In this document: piece by piece, positions 34,222 through 44,434 of the stretch
How the letters are laid out: each line of letters begins with the position of its first letter
Position numbering within the stretch: the stretch's first letter is position 1
Source of the DNA: Prochlorococcus sp. AG-402-I23
GTDB lineage: Bacteria > Cyanobacteriota > Cyanobacteriia > PCC-6307 > Cyanobiaceae
Reading direction: 5' to 3'
Assembly: GCA_003216915.1 (NCBI GenBank)
Contig: QCIB01000002.1
Span: forward strand, 1-64,000
Length of the DNA: 64,000 bases
The notes under the pieces: generated by a model
Seen by the model: the letters and a program-made list of their open reading frames with translations, nothing else
What the model was told of the DNA's origin: nothing
The model's database searches: none
Made by a program: the position numbers and the translations under genes

Positions 34222-34780
34222 TACTTAATGAATTCTCATTTTTCTTTCTAATCTTTGCATATAATTGTATTGAAGCCAACATGAAAATAACAAGTCCAAC
34301 TACACTCCATGTAGCAACACTGGTTGGAAAATTATTTTTAAAAATAACTAAAAGTACAATTATAAATAATAATAAAGTAGGCAATTCATTTAATAATCTT
34401 AGTTTTTTTGCTGAGATGGTTGAGGTACCATTTTGTAATGAATACATTATTTTATAACAATAAGAATGATAAATTACTAATCCCAAAACAAAAGAAATTT
34501 TAATTTGCAACCACTTCTCACTTAACCAACTTGGCTGCATAATAACCATGCATATAGCCATACTTAAAGCTAATATCATCCCAGGAGTTGTGATTATATT
34601 TGCAAGCCTTTTTTCCATCAAGGTGTATTGTTTATTAAAGGCAATTTTTAATTCATTATCCATATTTTTAGATTCTTCATGATATATAAAAAGTCTTACT
34701 AAATAAAAAAGTCCCGAGAACCAAACAATTACACCAATAATGTGTAGTGATTTAAACCAGAGATATGTTTCAGCTGTCAA
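34214..34780 (-). CDS. hemJ: Protoporphyrinogen IX oxidase HemJ (UPF0093)
   Basis: 188 residues, TTG start, with four to five membrane helices. N-terminal KSLHIIGVIVWFSGLFYL and YHEESKN, then LMEKRLANIITTPGMIL, and a WLQIKISFVLGLVIYHSYC segment define the HemJ family. It oxidises protoporphyrinogen IX to protoporphyrin IX, before the haem/chlorophyll branch; cyanobacteria use it where others have HemG or HemY. The start is set by an in-frame stop just upstream. Confidence 0.9.
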   Translation of the reverse strand: MTAETYLWFKSLHIIGVIVWFSGLFYLVRLFIYHEESKNMDNELKIAFNKQYTLMEKRLANIITTPGMILALSMAICMVIMQPSWLSEKWLQIKISFVLGLVIYHSYCYKIMYSLQNGTSTISAKKLRLLNELPTLLLFIIVLLVIFKNNFPTSVATWSVVGLVIFMLASIQLYAKIRKKNENSLSNE

Positions 34781-34868
34781 ATTACTAGATTAATTTCTAA
34801 ATATATATTTTTAATATAGTTATATTAAACAATATCAAGAAATCTATTTTTCAAAAATTAATTAATAT

Positions 34869-36827
34869 TTATAACTCGTGAAAATATTCATATATATCAT
34901 TTACTGAATTTTTTCCAAGTCCTTTAACTTTTGATAAATCTTCTTTAGTAGCTATTCTTATTGCGTCAATTGATTTAAAATGCTCAAGCAATTCTCTTAT
35001 TCTAGATGGACCTAATCCACTGATTTGGGACAATTGTGATCTATTCATTCTATTAGATCTTTTGTCTCTATGAAAAGATAATGCAAATCTATGGGCTTCA
35101 TCTCTAATCCTTCTTAATAGAAGGACTCCTTTTTGATTTTCATCAGTATCAAGAGAGTTTGTAAAACCTGGAATAAATATTTCTTCATTTTTTTTTGCCA
35201 ATGAACATATAGTAACTTCTTCCTCAAGATTTAATTCTTTTAATGCTTTAATAGCAGCATTTAACTGACCTTTACCTCCGTCAATCATTATTAAATTAGG
35301 CCAATCTGATAGAAGTTCATTGTCTAATTTGCTATTCGTTTTATCATTTAATATTGAAAAATCCCCTCCGTTTTTTTTAAATATTGACCATTTCCTAAAC
35401 CTTCTATGTATTACTTCATATATCGAAGCAAAATCATCACTATGTCCTATAAAAACGTTTGGATCTTTAATTTTATATTTCCTATAATGCTGTTTAGAAG
35501 GAATTCCATCAATAAATACGACTTGTGATGCTACTGGGTCTGTGCCTTGAATATGGCTTATATCATAACCTTCAATTCTTTTAGGTTGTTCGCTTAATTC
35601 AAGAATTTGGGCAAGATCCTCAATTGATGATTCATTATCTTGTATCCCATTTAATATTCTATCTAATTCTAATTTCGCATTTTTTAAAACCATCTCTACA
35701 GTTTCATGTTTTTTATTTCTTTTTGGGATTATGATTTTTACTTTCTTTTTTCTTAACTCCGTTAACCAATCCTCTATGGTTGTTTGTTTTGGAAGTTTAT
35801 ATTGAATAATAATTTCTGATGGTATTTCTACGCCTTCAACATTCGTATAATGCTCTTCTAATACCCTTTGAAGAATAAGATTTTCATCTTCATTATTTAA
35901 TTTTTGACTATAACCAATTCTCCCAATGAGCTTACCAGATCTCATTTGGAAAATTTGTATACTAGCTACATTTTTTTCTGAAACTATTCCAAAGATATCT
36001 CTATTAATTGAAGAATCTGGTATTGATATTTTTTGTGATTCAGTTAATAATTTTAAACCTGAAATTTGGTCCCTTAATTTTGCTGCATTCTCATAATCTA
36101 AATCATTTGAAAATTGAAGCATTTTTTTTTGCAAAAATATTTCTAAGTCATCATTTCTTCCCTGAAATATCATAGATACTTGTTTTATTATTTTTTTATA
36201 ATCGTCGGATGATATCACTTCTTGGCAAACACCTGGACATCTTCCTATTGAATAATTCAAACATGTTCTATCTTTATAGACTGGCCTTGGCCTTTGTCTA
36301 AGTGGAAATATTTTTTTTATCGTAAATAATGTTCTCCTTAATAATCCGACATCTACATAAGGTCCATAATATCTATCTAAATTATTTCTATTTCTTCTTC
36401 TTCTTGTAATAAATATTCGAGGATATTTTTCACTCCAAGTTATGCAAAGATATGGATATTTCTTATCATCCTTTAAAAGAATATTAAAGTATGGTTTGTT
36501 TGTTTTTATTAAATTTGACTCTAAATTTAGTGCTTCATATTCGCTATCTGTGACTATAATTTCTATTTCAGTTATTTGACGAACCATCAAACTTAATCTT
36601 GGAGTTAAATCTGAAAAATTATTGAAATAACTACTTACTCTACTGCGTAGTTTTTTAGATTTACCAATATAAAGTAAATTATTATCTATATCCTTAAAAA
36701 GATAGCAACCAGATGACTTTGGAATTTCGGATAATCTTGATTTTAATAACTCTTTATTATTAATTAATTTATATTCAATTTTAAAATTATATTTATTATC
36801 TATTGTTTCTATAGAGGAATTACTCAT
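34869..36827 (-). CDS. uvrC: Excinuclease ABC subunit C
   Basis: 652 residues: GIY-YIG nuclease domain (about 35-115; GCYLFKDIDNNLLYIGKSKKLR), a cysteine cluster in CLNYSIGRCPGVC, the UvrB-binding UVR motif (about 235-270, DLDYENAAKLRDQI), the C-terminal RNase H-like nuclease (about 405-560; GYDISHIQGTDPVASQVVF) and helix-hairpin-helix repeats (about 590-650). It makes both incisions in nucleotide excision repair with UvrA and UvrB. Upstream, the flavin reductase gene is 9 bases away. Confidence 0.96.
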   Translation of the reverse strand: MSNSSIETIDNKYNFKIEYKLINNKELLKSRLSEIPKSSGCYLFKDIDNNLLYIGKSKKLRSRVSSYFNNFSDLTPRLSLMVRQITEIEIIVTDSEYEALNLESNLIKTNKPYFNILLKDDKKYPYLCITWSEKYPRIFITRRRRNRNNLDRYYGPYVDVGLLRRTLFTIKKIFPLRQRPRPVYKDRTCLNYSIGRCPGVCQEVISSDDYKKIIKQVSMIFQGRNDDLEIFLQKKMLQFSNDLDYENAAKLRDQISGLKLLTESQKISIPDSSINRDIFGIVSEKNVASIQIFQMRSGKLIGRIGYSQKLNNEDENLILQRVLEEHYTNVEGVEIPSEIIIQYKLPKQTTIEDWLTELRKKKVKIIIPKRNKKHETVEMVLKNAKLELDRILNGIQDNESSIEDLAQILELSEQPKRIEGYDISHIQGTDPVASQVVFIDGIPSKQHYRKYKIKDPNVFIGHSDDFASIYEVIHRRFRKWSIFKKNGGDFSILNDKTNSKLDNELLSDWPNLIMIDGGKGQLNAAIKALKELNLEEEVTICSLAKKNEEIFIPGFTNSLDTDENQKGVLLLRRIRDEAHRFALSFHRDKRSNRMNRSQLSQISGLGPSRIRELLEHFKSIDAIRIATKEDLSKVKGLGKNSVNDIYEYFHEL

Positions 36828-36836
36828 TTATAATGG

Positions 36837-37325
36837 TTAACCTCCATAATTCCAGCCAGTTGAAGATAAATTTAGTGAGTCAACATCATTATTCAAATAA
36901 GCAGATTGAACTTCTCCTACAAAAACGGTATGGTCTCCATGAATAACACTTCCAACAACTTTACATTCAACTCCACCCACACTATCAACTAAAATAGGCA
37001 AACCAAGTTCACCTAAATTAAATTCAACAGATTCAAATCTGCCTCCTAATGCTTTTTGGGGTTTAAAAAAAACAGCTGCTAGATCCTTTTGATCACTTTT
37101 GAGCACATTTAATGAGAACTTATTGGTGGACTTTATTATATTATGACTAGAACCCTCTGCTCTAACAGCCATTACGACTAATGGGGGGGTGAAGGAACCT
37201 TGAGTAACCCAACTAGCAGTAAATCCATTTACTTCATTTTTATCTTCGTCTCTAACTCCACAAATAAATAAACCGTGAGGTATTTTTCTTAATAAGATTT
37301 TTTTTGCTTCTAGATTTAATGTCAT
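36837..37325 (-). CDS. Flavin reductase-like (DIM6/NTAB) protein
   Basis: 162 residues. HGLFICGVRDEDKNEVNGFTASW, then FTPPLVVMAVR and HNIIKSTNKFSLNVL follow the FMN-binding split-barrel of flavin reductases, and HGDHTVFVGEV near the C-terminus is typical. It binds FMN and may reduce flavin or act in a larger electron-transfer system (related domains occur in cyanobacterial flavodiiron proteins). The electron partner is unknown. It precedes uvrC. Confidence 0.85.
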   Translation of the reverse strand: MTLNLEAKKILLRKIPHGLFICGVRDEDKNEVNGFTASWVTQGSFTPPLVVMAVRAEGSSHNIIKSTNKFSLNVLKSDQKDLAAVFFKPQKALGGRFESVEFNLGELGLPILVDSVGGVECKVVGSVIHGDHTVFVGEVQSAYLNNDVDSLNLSSTGWNYGG

Positions 37326-37384
37326 AATTGATATATCTAATAAACTTATTTTAACTAAATTTCTTATTGGTTCATAATAAATTC

Positions 37385-37858
37385 ATGAAAATTCTTTATC
37401 CTGGTACATTTGATCCTTTAACAAACGGGCATATTGATTTAATAGAAAGGGCTGAAAAAATATTTGGGAATCTAGTAGTTGCTGTTTTAGAAAACACTTC
37501 TAAAACACCTACATTTAATATTCAAAGAAGAATTTTACAAATAAAAAATTCTCTTTCTCATTTACCTAATATTGAAGTTATTTCTTATTCCGGACTCACT
37601 GTTGATTGTGCAAATGATCTAAAAGCTAATCTTATTTTAAGAGGCTTAAGAGCAATGAGTGATTTTGAGTATGAACTCCAGATTGCTCATACAAATAAAT
37701 CTCTTAATAATGAAATTGAAACTATATTTTTATCAACCAATACAAACTATAGTTTTCTTAGTAGTTCTTTAGTAAAAGAAGTTGCAAAATTTGGGGGTGA
37801 AGTTAATCATATGGTACCCCCCACTGTTGAAAAGGATTTAAAAGAATATTTTAAATAA
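37385..37858 (+). CDS. coaD: Phosphopantetheine adenylyltransferase
   Basis: 157 residues from the ATG at 37385, which gives the normal start [20 protein letters not shown]; the frame is open from a TTG at 37367 but the added residues are not family-like. TNGH is the nucleotidyl-transferase (HIGH-type) motif; [17 protein letters not shown] is the ISS-x-x-(V/I)(R/K)E motif region. It adenylylates phosphopantetheine, the fourth step of coenzyme A synthesis. Confidence 0.95.
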   Translation: MKILYPGTFDPLTNGHIDLIERAEKIFGNLVVAVLENTSKTPTFNIQRRILQIKNSLSHLPNIEVISYSGLTVDCANDLKANLILRGLRAMSDFEYELQIAHTNKSLNNEIETIFLSTNTNYSFLSSSLVKEVAKFGGEVNHMVPPTVEKDLKEYFK

Positions 37859-37863
37859 TATTT

Positions 37864-39093
37864 TTATTTACAAGATTTCAAGTAATAAACATCACGTAAT
37901 AATTTAAAAGCTTTTTCTTTATTAATATTATTAGAATTTTGGATAATGCTTATAATTATTGGCTTTTCATTTTTATATAAAAAGCCAGATAATGCAAAGA
38001 CATTTGAAAGAGTGCCAGTTTTTCCAAAAAACTTTCCAGATAATTCACTATTTACAAATCTTTTAGCTAATGTTCCTCTTAATCCCATAATTGCAAGTGT
38101 AGATTGATAAGCTTTAAAATTATTAGAATATCTCATTTTATCTAAAAACAATGCAACCAACTTTGTAGTAATTTTATTTTTTCTAGACAATCCACTAGCA
38201 TCTGCAAAGTAAGTATTACTTACAGGGAGACCCTTATTTTCTAACCATTTTTTCAATTTTGTATAGTCATTATCTTTCCATGTATTTGAGGCATTTTTAA
38301 AGAGAGATTCAGCGGTAAAATTATGACTTTCAGAATTTGTTAAAGTTAATAATGAAAGAATTGGAGTTGAATATATTTTCTTTATCTCTGTAATATCTTT
38401 TAAATAAATTGTCTTTTCTGAATCAAAAAAATCTATATAAACATTTGAATTTGGAAATTTATTTTTTAAATATTTTTTAATAAAATTTTTTAATGCATAA
38501 ATATCCTCATATTTATTGTGATTACTTTCTATTGCAAGAGATGTAATTGGAGATCCATATTCGTAAAGCTTATCTGTATTTGTCCAACCATTTGGCCAAT
38601 ATAATTTTGAATCAATTTCTACAATATTAAAGTTAATAATTTTATTTTCTTTAACATTTGAAACTAGTTCGATTATATGTTCATAATTCAGATCTGGATC
38701 ACCTTGACCCTGCAAATAATAATTGTTTTTATTTTTTTTTAATAAGGAAGTTTTTAAATTATTATTTAATTTATATTTACTTAAAACATAAGCTGATGAG
38801 AATAATTTTTGATTTGATGCTGGCAACCTTGGAACTTCATCATTATAGGAACTAATTATTTCTCCTTTATTATTAATAATCGATACACTAAAAGAGTCAT
38901 CAAGCGTTTGATTCAATAAAGCATCATAAGTAGGACATTTTTTATTTTTAGTAATTATTCCAGGGAAATTAAAATAAATACTATTTAAAATATTTATTTT
39001 CTGATTTGCGAGTAAATATCTTATTAAGATAGGAGATGTTACTAATATAAGAAAAATAAAGAAAAATAAATAAATTTTTTTTATCACATTCAA
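37864..39093 (-). CDS. dacB: D-alanyl-D-alanine carboxypeptidase, PBP4 type (peptidase S13)
   Basis: 409 residues from a TTG (a GTG two codons on is an alternative). An uncleaved or signal-type N-terminal helix (about 8-28) precedes the catalytic domain: PASNQKLF with the SxxK serine (S93/K96), DASGLSRKN (the SGLSRxN region) and FGKTGTL (KTG). It trims or endopeptidase-cleaves peptidoglycan stem peptides outside the cytoplasm. The long insertion domain of E. coli PBP4 seems reduced. It follows the DUF1995 gene. Confidence 0.88.
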   Translation of the reverse strand: MNVIKKIYLFFFIFLILVTSPILIRYLLANQKINILNSIYFNFPGIITKNKKCPTYDALLNQTLDDSFSVSIINNKGEIISSYNDEVPRLPASNQKLFSSAYVLSKYKLNNNLKTSLLKKNKNNYYLQGQGDPDLNYEHIIELVSNVKENKIINFNIVEIDSKLYWPNGWTNTDKLYEYGSPITSLAIESNHNKYEDIYALKNFIKKYLKNKFPNSNVYIDFFDSEKTIYLKDITEIKKIYSTPILSLLTLTNSESHNFTAESLFKNASNTWKDNDYTKLKKWLENKGLPVSNTYFADASGLSRKNKITTKLVALFLDKMRYSNNFKAYQSTLAIMGLRGTLAKRFVNSELSGKFFGKTGTLSNVFALSGFLYKNEKPIIISIIQNSNNINKEKAFKLLRDVYYLKSCK

Positions 39094-39094
39094 T

Positions 39095-39724
39095 CTATAA
39101 GTTTACAAAAATAGATTCGTTGTCCGGTTTAATTTCAAATTCTTTTTTAAAATAATATTTTTTGTTTTCTTCTTTGAAAAGCAACCAGTTATTTGGATAA
39201 ACATGCATAAGAGCAGCTTTATTTAAAGGCTGAAGAAAAAAAATATTTTTCCAAGTTTTGACAAAATTTTTACGTCTTTCTCTAATAACACTTCCTATAC
39301 CAATATTTGCATCTTCAAATTTGGGATTTAATGAAAAATGCGTTCCTTGATAATTATCAGACATAGGTTCAAATGATTCGAAATCATATGGCTGAGGTAG
39401 TATCGAAATCATTGCACTATCAATATTATTTATATTATTTGATTCCTTAAATGATTTAAAAGTAAAAATTCTATCTTTGATATCTGGATAGTCTCTTTGA
39501 GCCAAAGCAACAGCACCTTGATCAGCAAATGTTATGAATAGATTATTAATATTTTTAGATAATATATTGTAGATAGTTATTCCAATTTTGTTAAACTTCA
39601 ATCCTTCAAAATTAAATTCTATAGTAAATCTTTTATTTGAATCTAATAAACTTGGAATAATTGCATCCTCCATATTCTTAAGAGATTCATTTAAATCTTT
39701 AGGTAGTCTGTAATTAGTTTCCAT
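39095..39724 (-). CDS. DUF1995 family protein (LPA3-like)
   Basis: 209 residues from the ATG at 39724, which overlaps the desulfurase stop as TAATG; an ATG at 39742 is also in frame but lies inside that gene. The YRLPKDLNESLKNMEDAIIPSL start, then RFTIEFNFEGLKF and FITFADQGAVALAQRDY, fit DUF1995. The plant member LPA3 assists photosystem II (CP43) assembly, and a comparable thylakoid role is possible. It is encoded between a cysteine desulfurase and dacB. Confidence 0.75.
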   Translation of the reverse strand: METNYRLPKDLNESLKNMEDAIIPSLLDSNKRFTIEFNFEGLKFNKIGITIYNILSKNINNLFITFADQGAVALAQRDYPDIKDRIFTFKSFKESNNINNIDSAMISILPQPYDFESFEPMSDNYQGTHFSLNPKFEDANIGIGSVIRERRKNFVKTWKNIFFLQPLNKAALMHVYPNNWLLFKEENKKYYFKKEFEIKPDNESIFVNL

Positions 39725-40896
39725 TAAAATTTGTAAATGCATATTTTAATAAGTTCTAAAAATTTATCTATTTCTGACTTATTGTTTATTGAACCTAAAG
39801 TAACACGAATATTTGAATATAGTTCATCATCTTTTAAACCAATATTTTTAAGTGTTGAGCTAGGTTTCCCAGATGAGCTTGAACAAGCACTTCCACTACT
39901 TATGGCTATTTTATTTTCTGACATGAAATTAACAATCTTATAGGCCCTTATAGGCTCAAATAGTTTATTTAATAGTAGAAAGGAAATATGATTGGGAAGC
40001 CTATGGTTAATACTGCCCGTAATCTTTATATGATTATTATCCTTAATTTTTTGAAAAAAATAATTTATAAGTTTATTAATATTATTAGAAGGAAATTCAG
40101 TTATGTAATCATTTAATTTTATTTTTCCTTTAATATTTTTAAGTGATTCATACATTCCAGCGATTAATGGCAAAGCTTGAGTACCTTGTCTAATTGAAAA
40201 TTCCTGAGTAAGTGATATGTCTTTATTTTTTAAAATTTGTCTAGACTTTTCTTTTGTCAAAAGAATACCGATACCTTTTGGACCTCCAAATTTATGAGCA
40301 GATAAACTTAAAAAATCACATTTAAGATCTTTCCAACTGAATATTCCATTACTTAATATTTGAGTCCCATCTATATGAAACATAATATTTAATTCTTCAC
40401 ACTTGGAACCTATAAATTGAACAGGTTGTATCGTCCCAATTTCACTTTGTCCCCAAGTAATAGATACGAGCTTAGTTTCATGGGTTAAAATTTTATCGAT
40501 ATTAGAAATATTTAAAATTCCATCATTATTTACCCTCCATTCGTAAATATCCCAATTTTGTTTTCTTAGTTTATTAGCACAAATAGTTGTTGCTTGATGT
40601 TCAACATTCGAAATAACAACTTTACCATTTTTAAAGTTCTCATAAATATTATTAAATACAATATTTGTTGATTCCGAAGAACCAGATGTAAAAATTATAT
40701 CCTCTGGATCTGCTTCAAATATATAAGAAATTTTAGATCTAATTTTCTCAAGATATGTAGAGCATTTTATCCCTAGCTCATATGTAGATGAAGGGTTATG
40801 CCAATAATTCCTATAAGTTGAATTTATTATATTTAAAACATTCTCAGATAATGGAGTTGTGGATGCATTATCTAAATAGATAAAATTATTTTCCAT
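39724..40896 (-). CDS. Cysteine desulfurase (IscS/NifS family)
   Basis: 390 residues, class V PLP aminotransferase fold: IYLDNASTTPLS start, TSGSSESTN (phosphate-binding), the HIDGT segment, the PLP lysine in LSAHKFGGPKG (about 203-213), and the catalytic cysteine loop SGSACSSSSGKPS (about 330-342). It releases sulphur from cysteine for iron-sulphur clusters and thiolated tRNA. Length and loop fit the group I (NifS/IscS) rather than the SufS group. The ATG and the dapF stop overlap as TAATG. Confidence 0.93.
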   Translation of the reverse strand: MENNFIYLDNASTTPLSENVLNIINSTYRNYWHNPSSTYELGIKCSTYLEKIRSKISYIFEADPEDIIFTSGSSESTNIVFNNIYENFKNGKVVISNVEHQATTICANKLRKQNWDIYEWRVNNDGILNISNIDKILTHETKLVSITWGQSEIGTIQPVQFIGSKCEELNIMFHIDGTQILSNGIFSWKDLKCDFLSLSAHKFGGPKGIGILLTKEKSRQILKNKDISLTQEFSIRQGTQALPLIAGMYESLKNIKGKIKLNDYITEFPSNNINKLINYFFQKIKDNNHIKITGSINHRLPNHISFLLLNKLFEPIRAYKIVNFMSENKIAISSGSACSSSSGKPSSTLKNIGLKDDELYSNIRVTLGSINNKSEIDKFLELIKICIYKF

Positions 40897-41756
40897 TAAT
40901 TTACTAACATTGATCCTGTGAAAACCTTTTTAGCATTACCGGTCATCATGACTTCACAATCGTCTTTTGACCAATCAATTTTAAGATTACCTCCTGGTAA
41001 AGTTACTATGGTTCGTGAATTACAAAGGCCTAATTTATAAGCTGCTACATGAATAGCACAAGCACCTGTTCCACAGGCTAAGGTTGGTCCTGCACCTCTT
41101 TCCCATACTTTTACTTTAATATTATCTCTATTTAAGATTTGACAAAAATGCACATTAGTTTTTTCTGGAAATAATTCATTTTTTTCAAATATAGGACCAA
41201 GTCTGGAAAGAACAATTGACTCTATGTCTTGTAAAAAGAATATTAAATGAGGATTTCCCATTCCTACGGCATAACCTATATTATTAAAATTTTTCTCTAT
41301 AAATTCATGTGAAGGAATTGAATTAATTTTTTTTTCAATTGTTGTTGGAATATTTTGACTTTCTAAAATTGGAACTCCCATTTTTACTATAATTTCATGA
41401 TTTATATATTTTGCAATTTTTAAACCTGCTTTAGTCTCAATTTTATATTCAATATTTTTATTATTCATTGAATCATTTACATGGAGATACTCTACTAAAC
41501 ACCTAATTCCGTTTCCACACATTTGAGCTTCAGAACCATCAGAATTAAAGATTATCATTTTTGCATAATTATCATCATTAGGTTGTTCTATAAAAATCAC
41601 ACCATCTGCTCCAATACCAAATTGCCTGTTGCAAATTTTTTTTATATCAAATATTTTGTTTGACTTGTAATTTTTATATAAATCATTTCCTCTAGAATCA
41701 ATTACTACGAAATCATTTCCGTTACCTTGATATTTTTCAAAAGTAATATTTTTCAT
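40896..41756 (-). CDS. dapF: Diaminopimelate epimerase
   Basis: 286 residues. The two catalytic cysteines are in MCGNGIRCL (about 81-89) and LACGTGACA (about 226-234), with NGNDFVVIDSR near the N-terminus. It interconverts LL- and meso-diaminopimelate, used for lysine and for peptidoglycan. It leads a three-gene block dapF / desulfurase / DUF1995 joined by one-base stop-start overlaps. Confidence 0.96.
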   Translation of the reverse strand: MKNITFEKYQGNGNDFVVIDSRGNDLYKNYKSNKIFDIKKICNRQFGIGADGVIFIEQPNDDNYAKMIIFNSDGSEAQMCGNGIRCLVEYLHVNDSMNNKNIEYKIETKAGLKIAKYINHEIIVKMGVPILESQNIPTTIEKKINSIPSHEFIEKNFNNIGYAVGMGNPHLIFFLQDIESIVLSRLGPIFEKNELFPEKTNVHFCQILNRDNIKVKVWERGAGPTLACGTGACAIHVAAYKLGLCNSRTIVTLPGGNLKIDWSKDDCEVMMTGNAKKVFTGSMLVN

Positions 41757-41863
41757 TTTTAGATAATATATTTTAAATTTTAATTATAAATTATTCCTTT
41801 TAACAATCTATTTCTATTTTATACAATGGATATTAAAATAATAATTTAATATTTAAAAATTAA

Positions 41864-44434
41864 GTGATTTCTCCCGATAAACAATATGAGGCTGATACCA
41901 ATTTATATAATCCATCTGAAATAGAAAAAAAATGGCAGTCAAAATGGACAGAAAACAATTTATACAAAACCGAAGAATTAACTGATAATAGCGAAAAATT
42001 TTATGCCTTATCAATGTTTCCCTACCCTTCAGGTAATCTTCATATGGGACATGTTAGGAATTATGTTATTACAGACTTAATAGCTCGGTTCCAAAGATTT
42101 AAAGGCAAATCTGTTTTACATCCAATGGGTTGGGACGCTTTTGGTTTGCCTGCTGAGAATGCAGCGATTGAAAGAGGAATTAGTCCAAGTGTCTGGACTA
42201 AAAAAAATATTTCTCATATGAAGTCACAATTAAAGCTTTTGGGACTATCAGTTGATTGGGATAGGGAATTTGCAACTTGTGATGAAAATTATTATATTTG
42301 GACGCAATATCTTTTTTTAGAGTTATACAAGGCAGGTCTTGTATATCAAAAGGAATCAGAAGTTAATTGGGATCCTATAGATAATACAGTCTTAGCAAAT
42401 GAACAAGTTGATTCAGAGGGTAAATCCTGGAGATCTGGTGCAGTAGTTGAAAAAAAATTATTAAAGCAATGGTTTTTAAGGATTACTAATTATGCGGATG
42501 AGTTATTGAAGGATTTAGAAAAATTAAATAACTGGCCAGAAAGAGTAAAAATAATGCAAGATAATTGGATTGGAAAGTCAATTGGTACAAATATTAATTT
42601 CAATATCAATACCAATTCTGAAAAGAAAATAACGGTATTTACAACAAGGCCAGATACTTTATTTGGAGTTACTTATTTAGCAATTTCTGTTAATCATTCA
42701 TTAATTAAAAATATTTCTGATCAAGAAACCATAAAAGATATAGAAATTCTTAAACAATATTTGAAGAATAATAAAAATAATGAACTTGAAAAAATTGGAA
42801 TAAAAACTAGCTTAATAGCAATAAATCCAGTTAATTCTGAGTCTATTCCTATTTGGGTTGCAAGTTATGTTCTCGATGAATACGGTACAGGCGCTGTTAT
42901 GGGCGTGCCTGCTCATGATCAAAGAGATTTTGAATTTGCTAAGAAAAATAATATTAATATTAAACAGGTAATAATTAAGGATAAAAATGAACAAACTAAA
43001 GAGCTTAATGAAGCATATGTGGAAAATGGATATCTTATTAATTCAAATCAATACAATGGTATATCAAATACTATTGCTAAATTAAAAATTTCAGAGGAAG
43101 GAGTAAATAATGGATGGGCCGAAAATAAGATTCAATATCGTTTAAGAGATTGGTTAATATCTAGACAAAGATATTGGGGATGTCCGATTCCCATCGTTAA
43201 TTGCAAAAAATGTGGATCTGTTCCTTTAAACCAATCAGAATTACCTGTTGCACTACCAAAAGATATAGATATCTCTGCTAACAAGATTAATGCTTTAGGT
43301 GATAATAATAATTGGATAAATACAACATGTCCAAAATGTGGAATAGCGGCAAAAAAAGAAACTGATACTATGGACACTTTTATGTGTTCATCATGGTATT
43401 TTTTAAGATATCCATCTTCAAAATGTTCAAATAAGCCATTTGAAAAGATTGAAATTAATAAGTGGTTGCCTGTAGATCAATATGTTGGAGGAGTAGAGCA
43501 TGCAATATTGCATTTGTTATATGCAAGATTTTTCACTAAAGCTTTGCGGGATAATGAACTATTTGAAATTGATGAACCATTTAAAAAACTATTAACGCAA
43601 GGAATGGTTCAGGCTGCAGCCTATAAAAACAATAAAACGGGTAAATATGTTTCTCCCTCCGATATTAATGACCTATCAAATCCTACAGATCCTATTGATA
43701 ATACTAAACTCGAAGTTCTTTTCGAGAAGATGTCAAAGTCAAAATATAATGGAATAGACCCTGAATCAGTAATTATAAAATATGGAGCAGATACAGCAAG
43801 AATGTTTATATTATTTAAAGCACCGCCAGAAAAAGATTTAGAATGGGGAGATACAGATGTTGAAGGACAATTTAGATTTTTAAGCAGGATTTGGAAGCTT
43901 TATATAAATTGTGCAAAAGATATAGATAGTAAATCTAATTCCTATCCAGATAAAGAAAAAAGTTTAATAAAGTCTATGAATATAGCCATAAAAGAAATTT
44001 CGAATGACATATTAAATAACCAATTTAATACTGCGATTTCAGAACTAATGAAGTTTTATAATTCATTATCAAATTCCATTAATGACGTAAACAATAATTT
44101 AAAAATTGAGGCTCTAAAAACATTTTGTATTTTATTGGCTCCATTTGCACCTCATATTGCAGAAGAAATATGGCATCTTATAGGATTTAACAAATCTGTG
44201 CATTTAGAACACTGGCCTTCCTTTAATGCGGAGGCACTAAAGGAAGATTCATATGAACTTGTAATACAAGTGAATGGGAAAGTTAGAGACAAAGTAAATA
44301 TTAATAATGATATGAGTGAAGATCAAATTAAAGAATTGACTCTTAAGAGACCTAACATATTAAAATGGATTCAAGAAAAGGAAATAAGAAAAATAATTAT
44401 TGTTAAAGGAAAAATTATGAATATTGTTGTTTAA
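41864..44434 (+). CDS. leuS: Leucyl-tRNA synthetase
   Basis: 856 residues, GTG start. HMGH in [14 protein letters not shown] (HIGH motif), an editing domain (about 220-410, [11 protein letters not shown]), a zinc-type CxxC pair (NCKKC and CPKC), and [11 protein letters not shown] (about 618). It charges tRNA-Leu and edits mischarged products. Its stop overlaps the converging pgi stop by 4 bases. Confidence 0.96.
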   Translation: MISPDKQYEADTNLYNPSEIEKKWQSKWTENNLYKTEELTDNSEKFYALSMFPYPSGNLHMGHVRNYVITDLIARFQRFKGKSVLHPMGWDAFGLPAENAAIERGISPSVWTKKNISHMKSQLKLLGLSVDWDREFATCDENYYIWTQYLFLELYKAGLVYQKESEVNWDPIDNTVLANEQVDSEGKSWRSGAVVEKKLLKQWFLRITNYADELLKDLEKLNNWPERVKIMQDNWIGKSIGTNINFNINTNSEKKITVFTTRPDTLFGVTYLAISVNHSLIKNISDQETIKDIEILKQYLKNNKNNELEKIGIKTSLIAINPVNSESIPIWVASYVLDEYGTGAVMGVPAHDQRDFEFAKKNNINIKQVIIKDKNEQTKELNEAYVENGYLINSNQYNGISNTIAKLKISEEGVNNGWAENKIQYRLRDWLISRQRYWGCPIPIVNCKKCGSVPLNQSELPVALPKDIDISANKINALGDNNNWINTTCPKCGIAAKKETDTMDTFMCSSWYFLRYPSSKCSNKPFEKIEINKWLPVDQYVGGVEHAILHLLYARFFTKALRDNELFEIDEPFKKLLTQGMVQAAAYKNNKTGKYVSPSDINDLSNPTDPIDNTKLEVLFEKMSKSKYNGIDPESVIIKYGADTARMFILFKAPPEKDLEWGDTDVEGQFRFLSRIWKLYINCAKDIDSKSNSYPDKEKSLIKSMNIAIKEISNDILNNQFNTAISELMKFYNSLSNSINDVNNNLKIEALKTFCILLAPFAPHIAEEIWHLIGFNKSVHLEHWPSFNAEALKEDSYELVIQVNGKVRDKVNINNDMSEDQIKELTLKRPNILKWIQEKEIRKIIIVKGKIMNIVV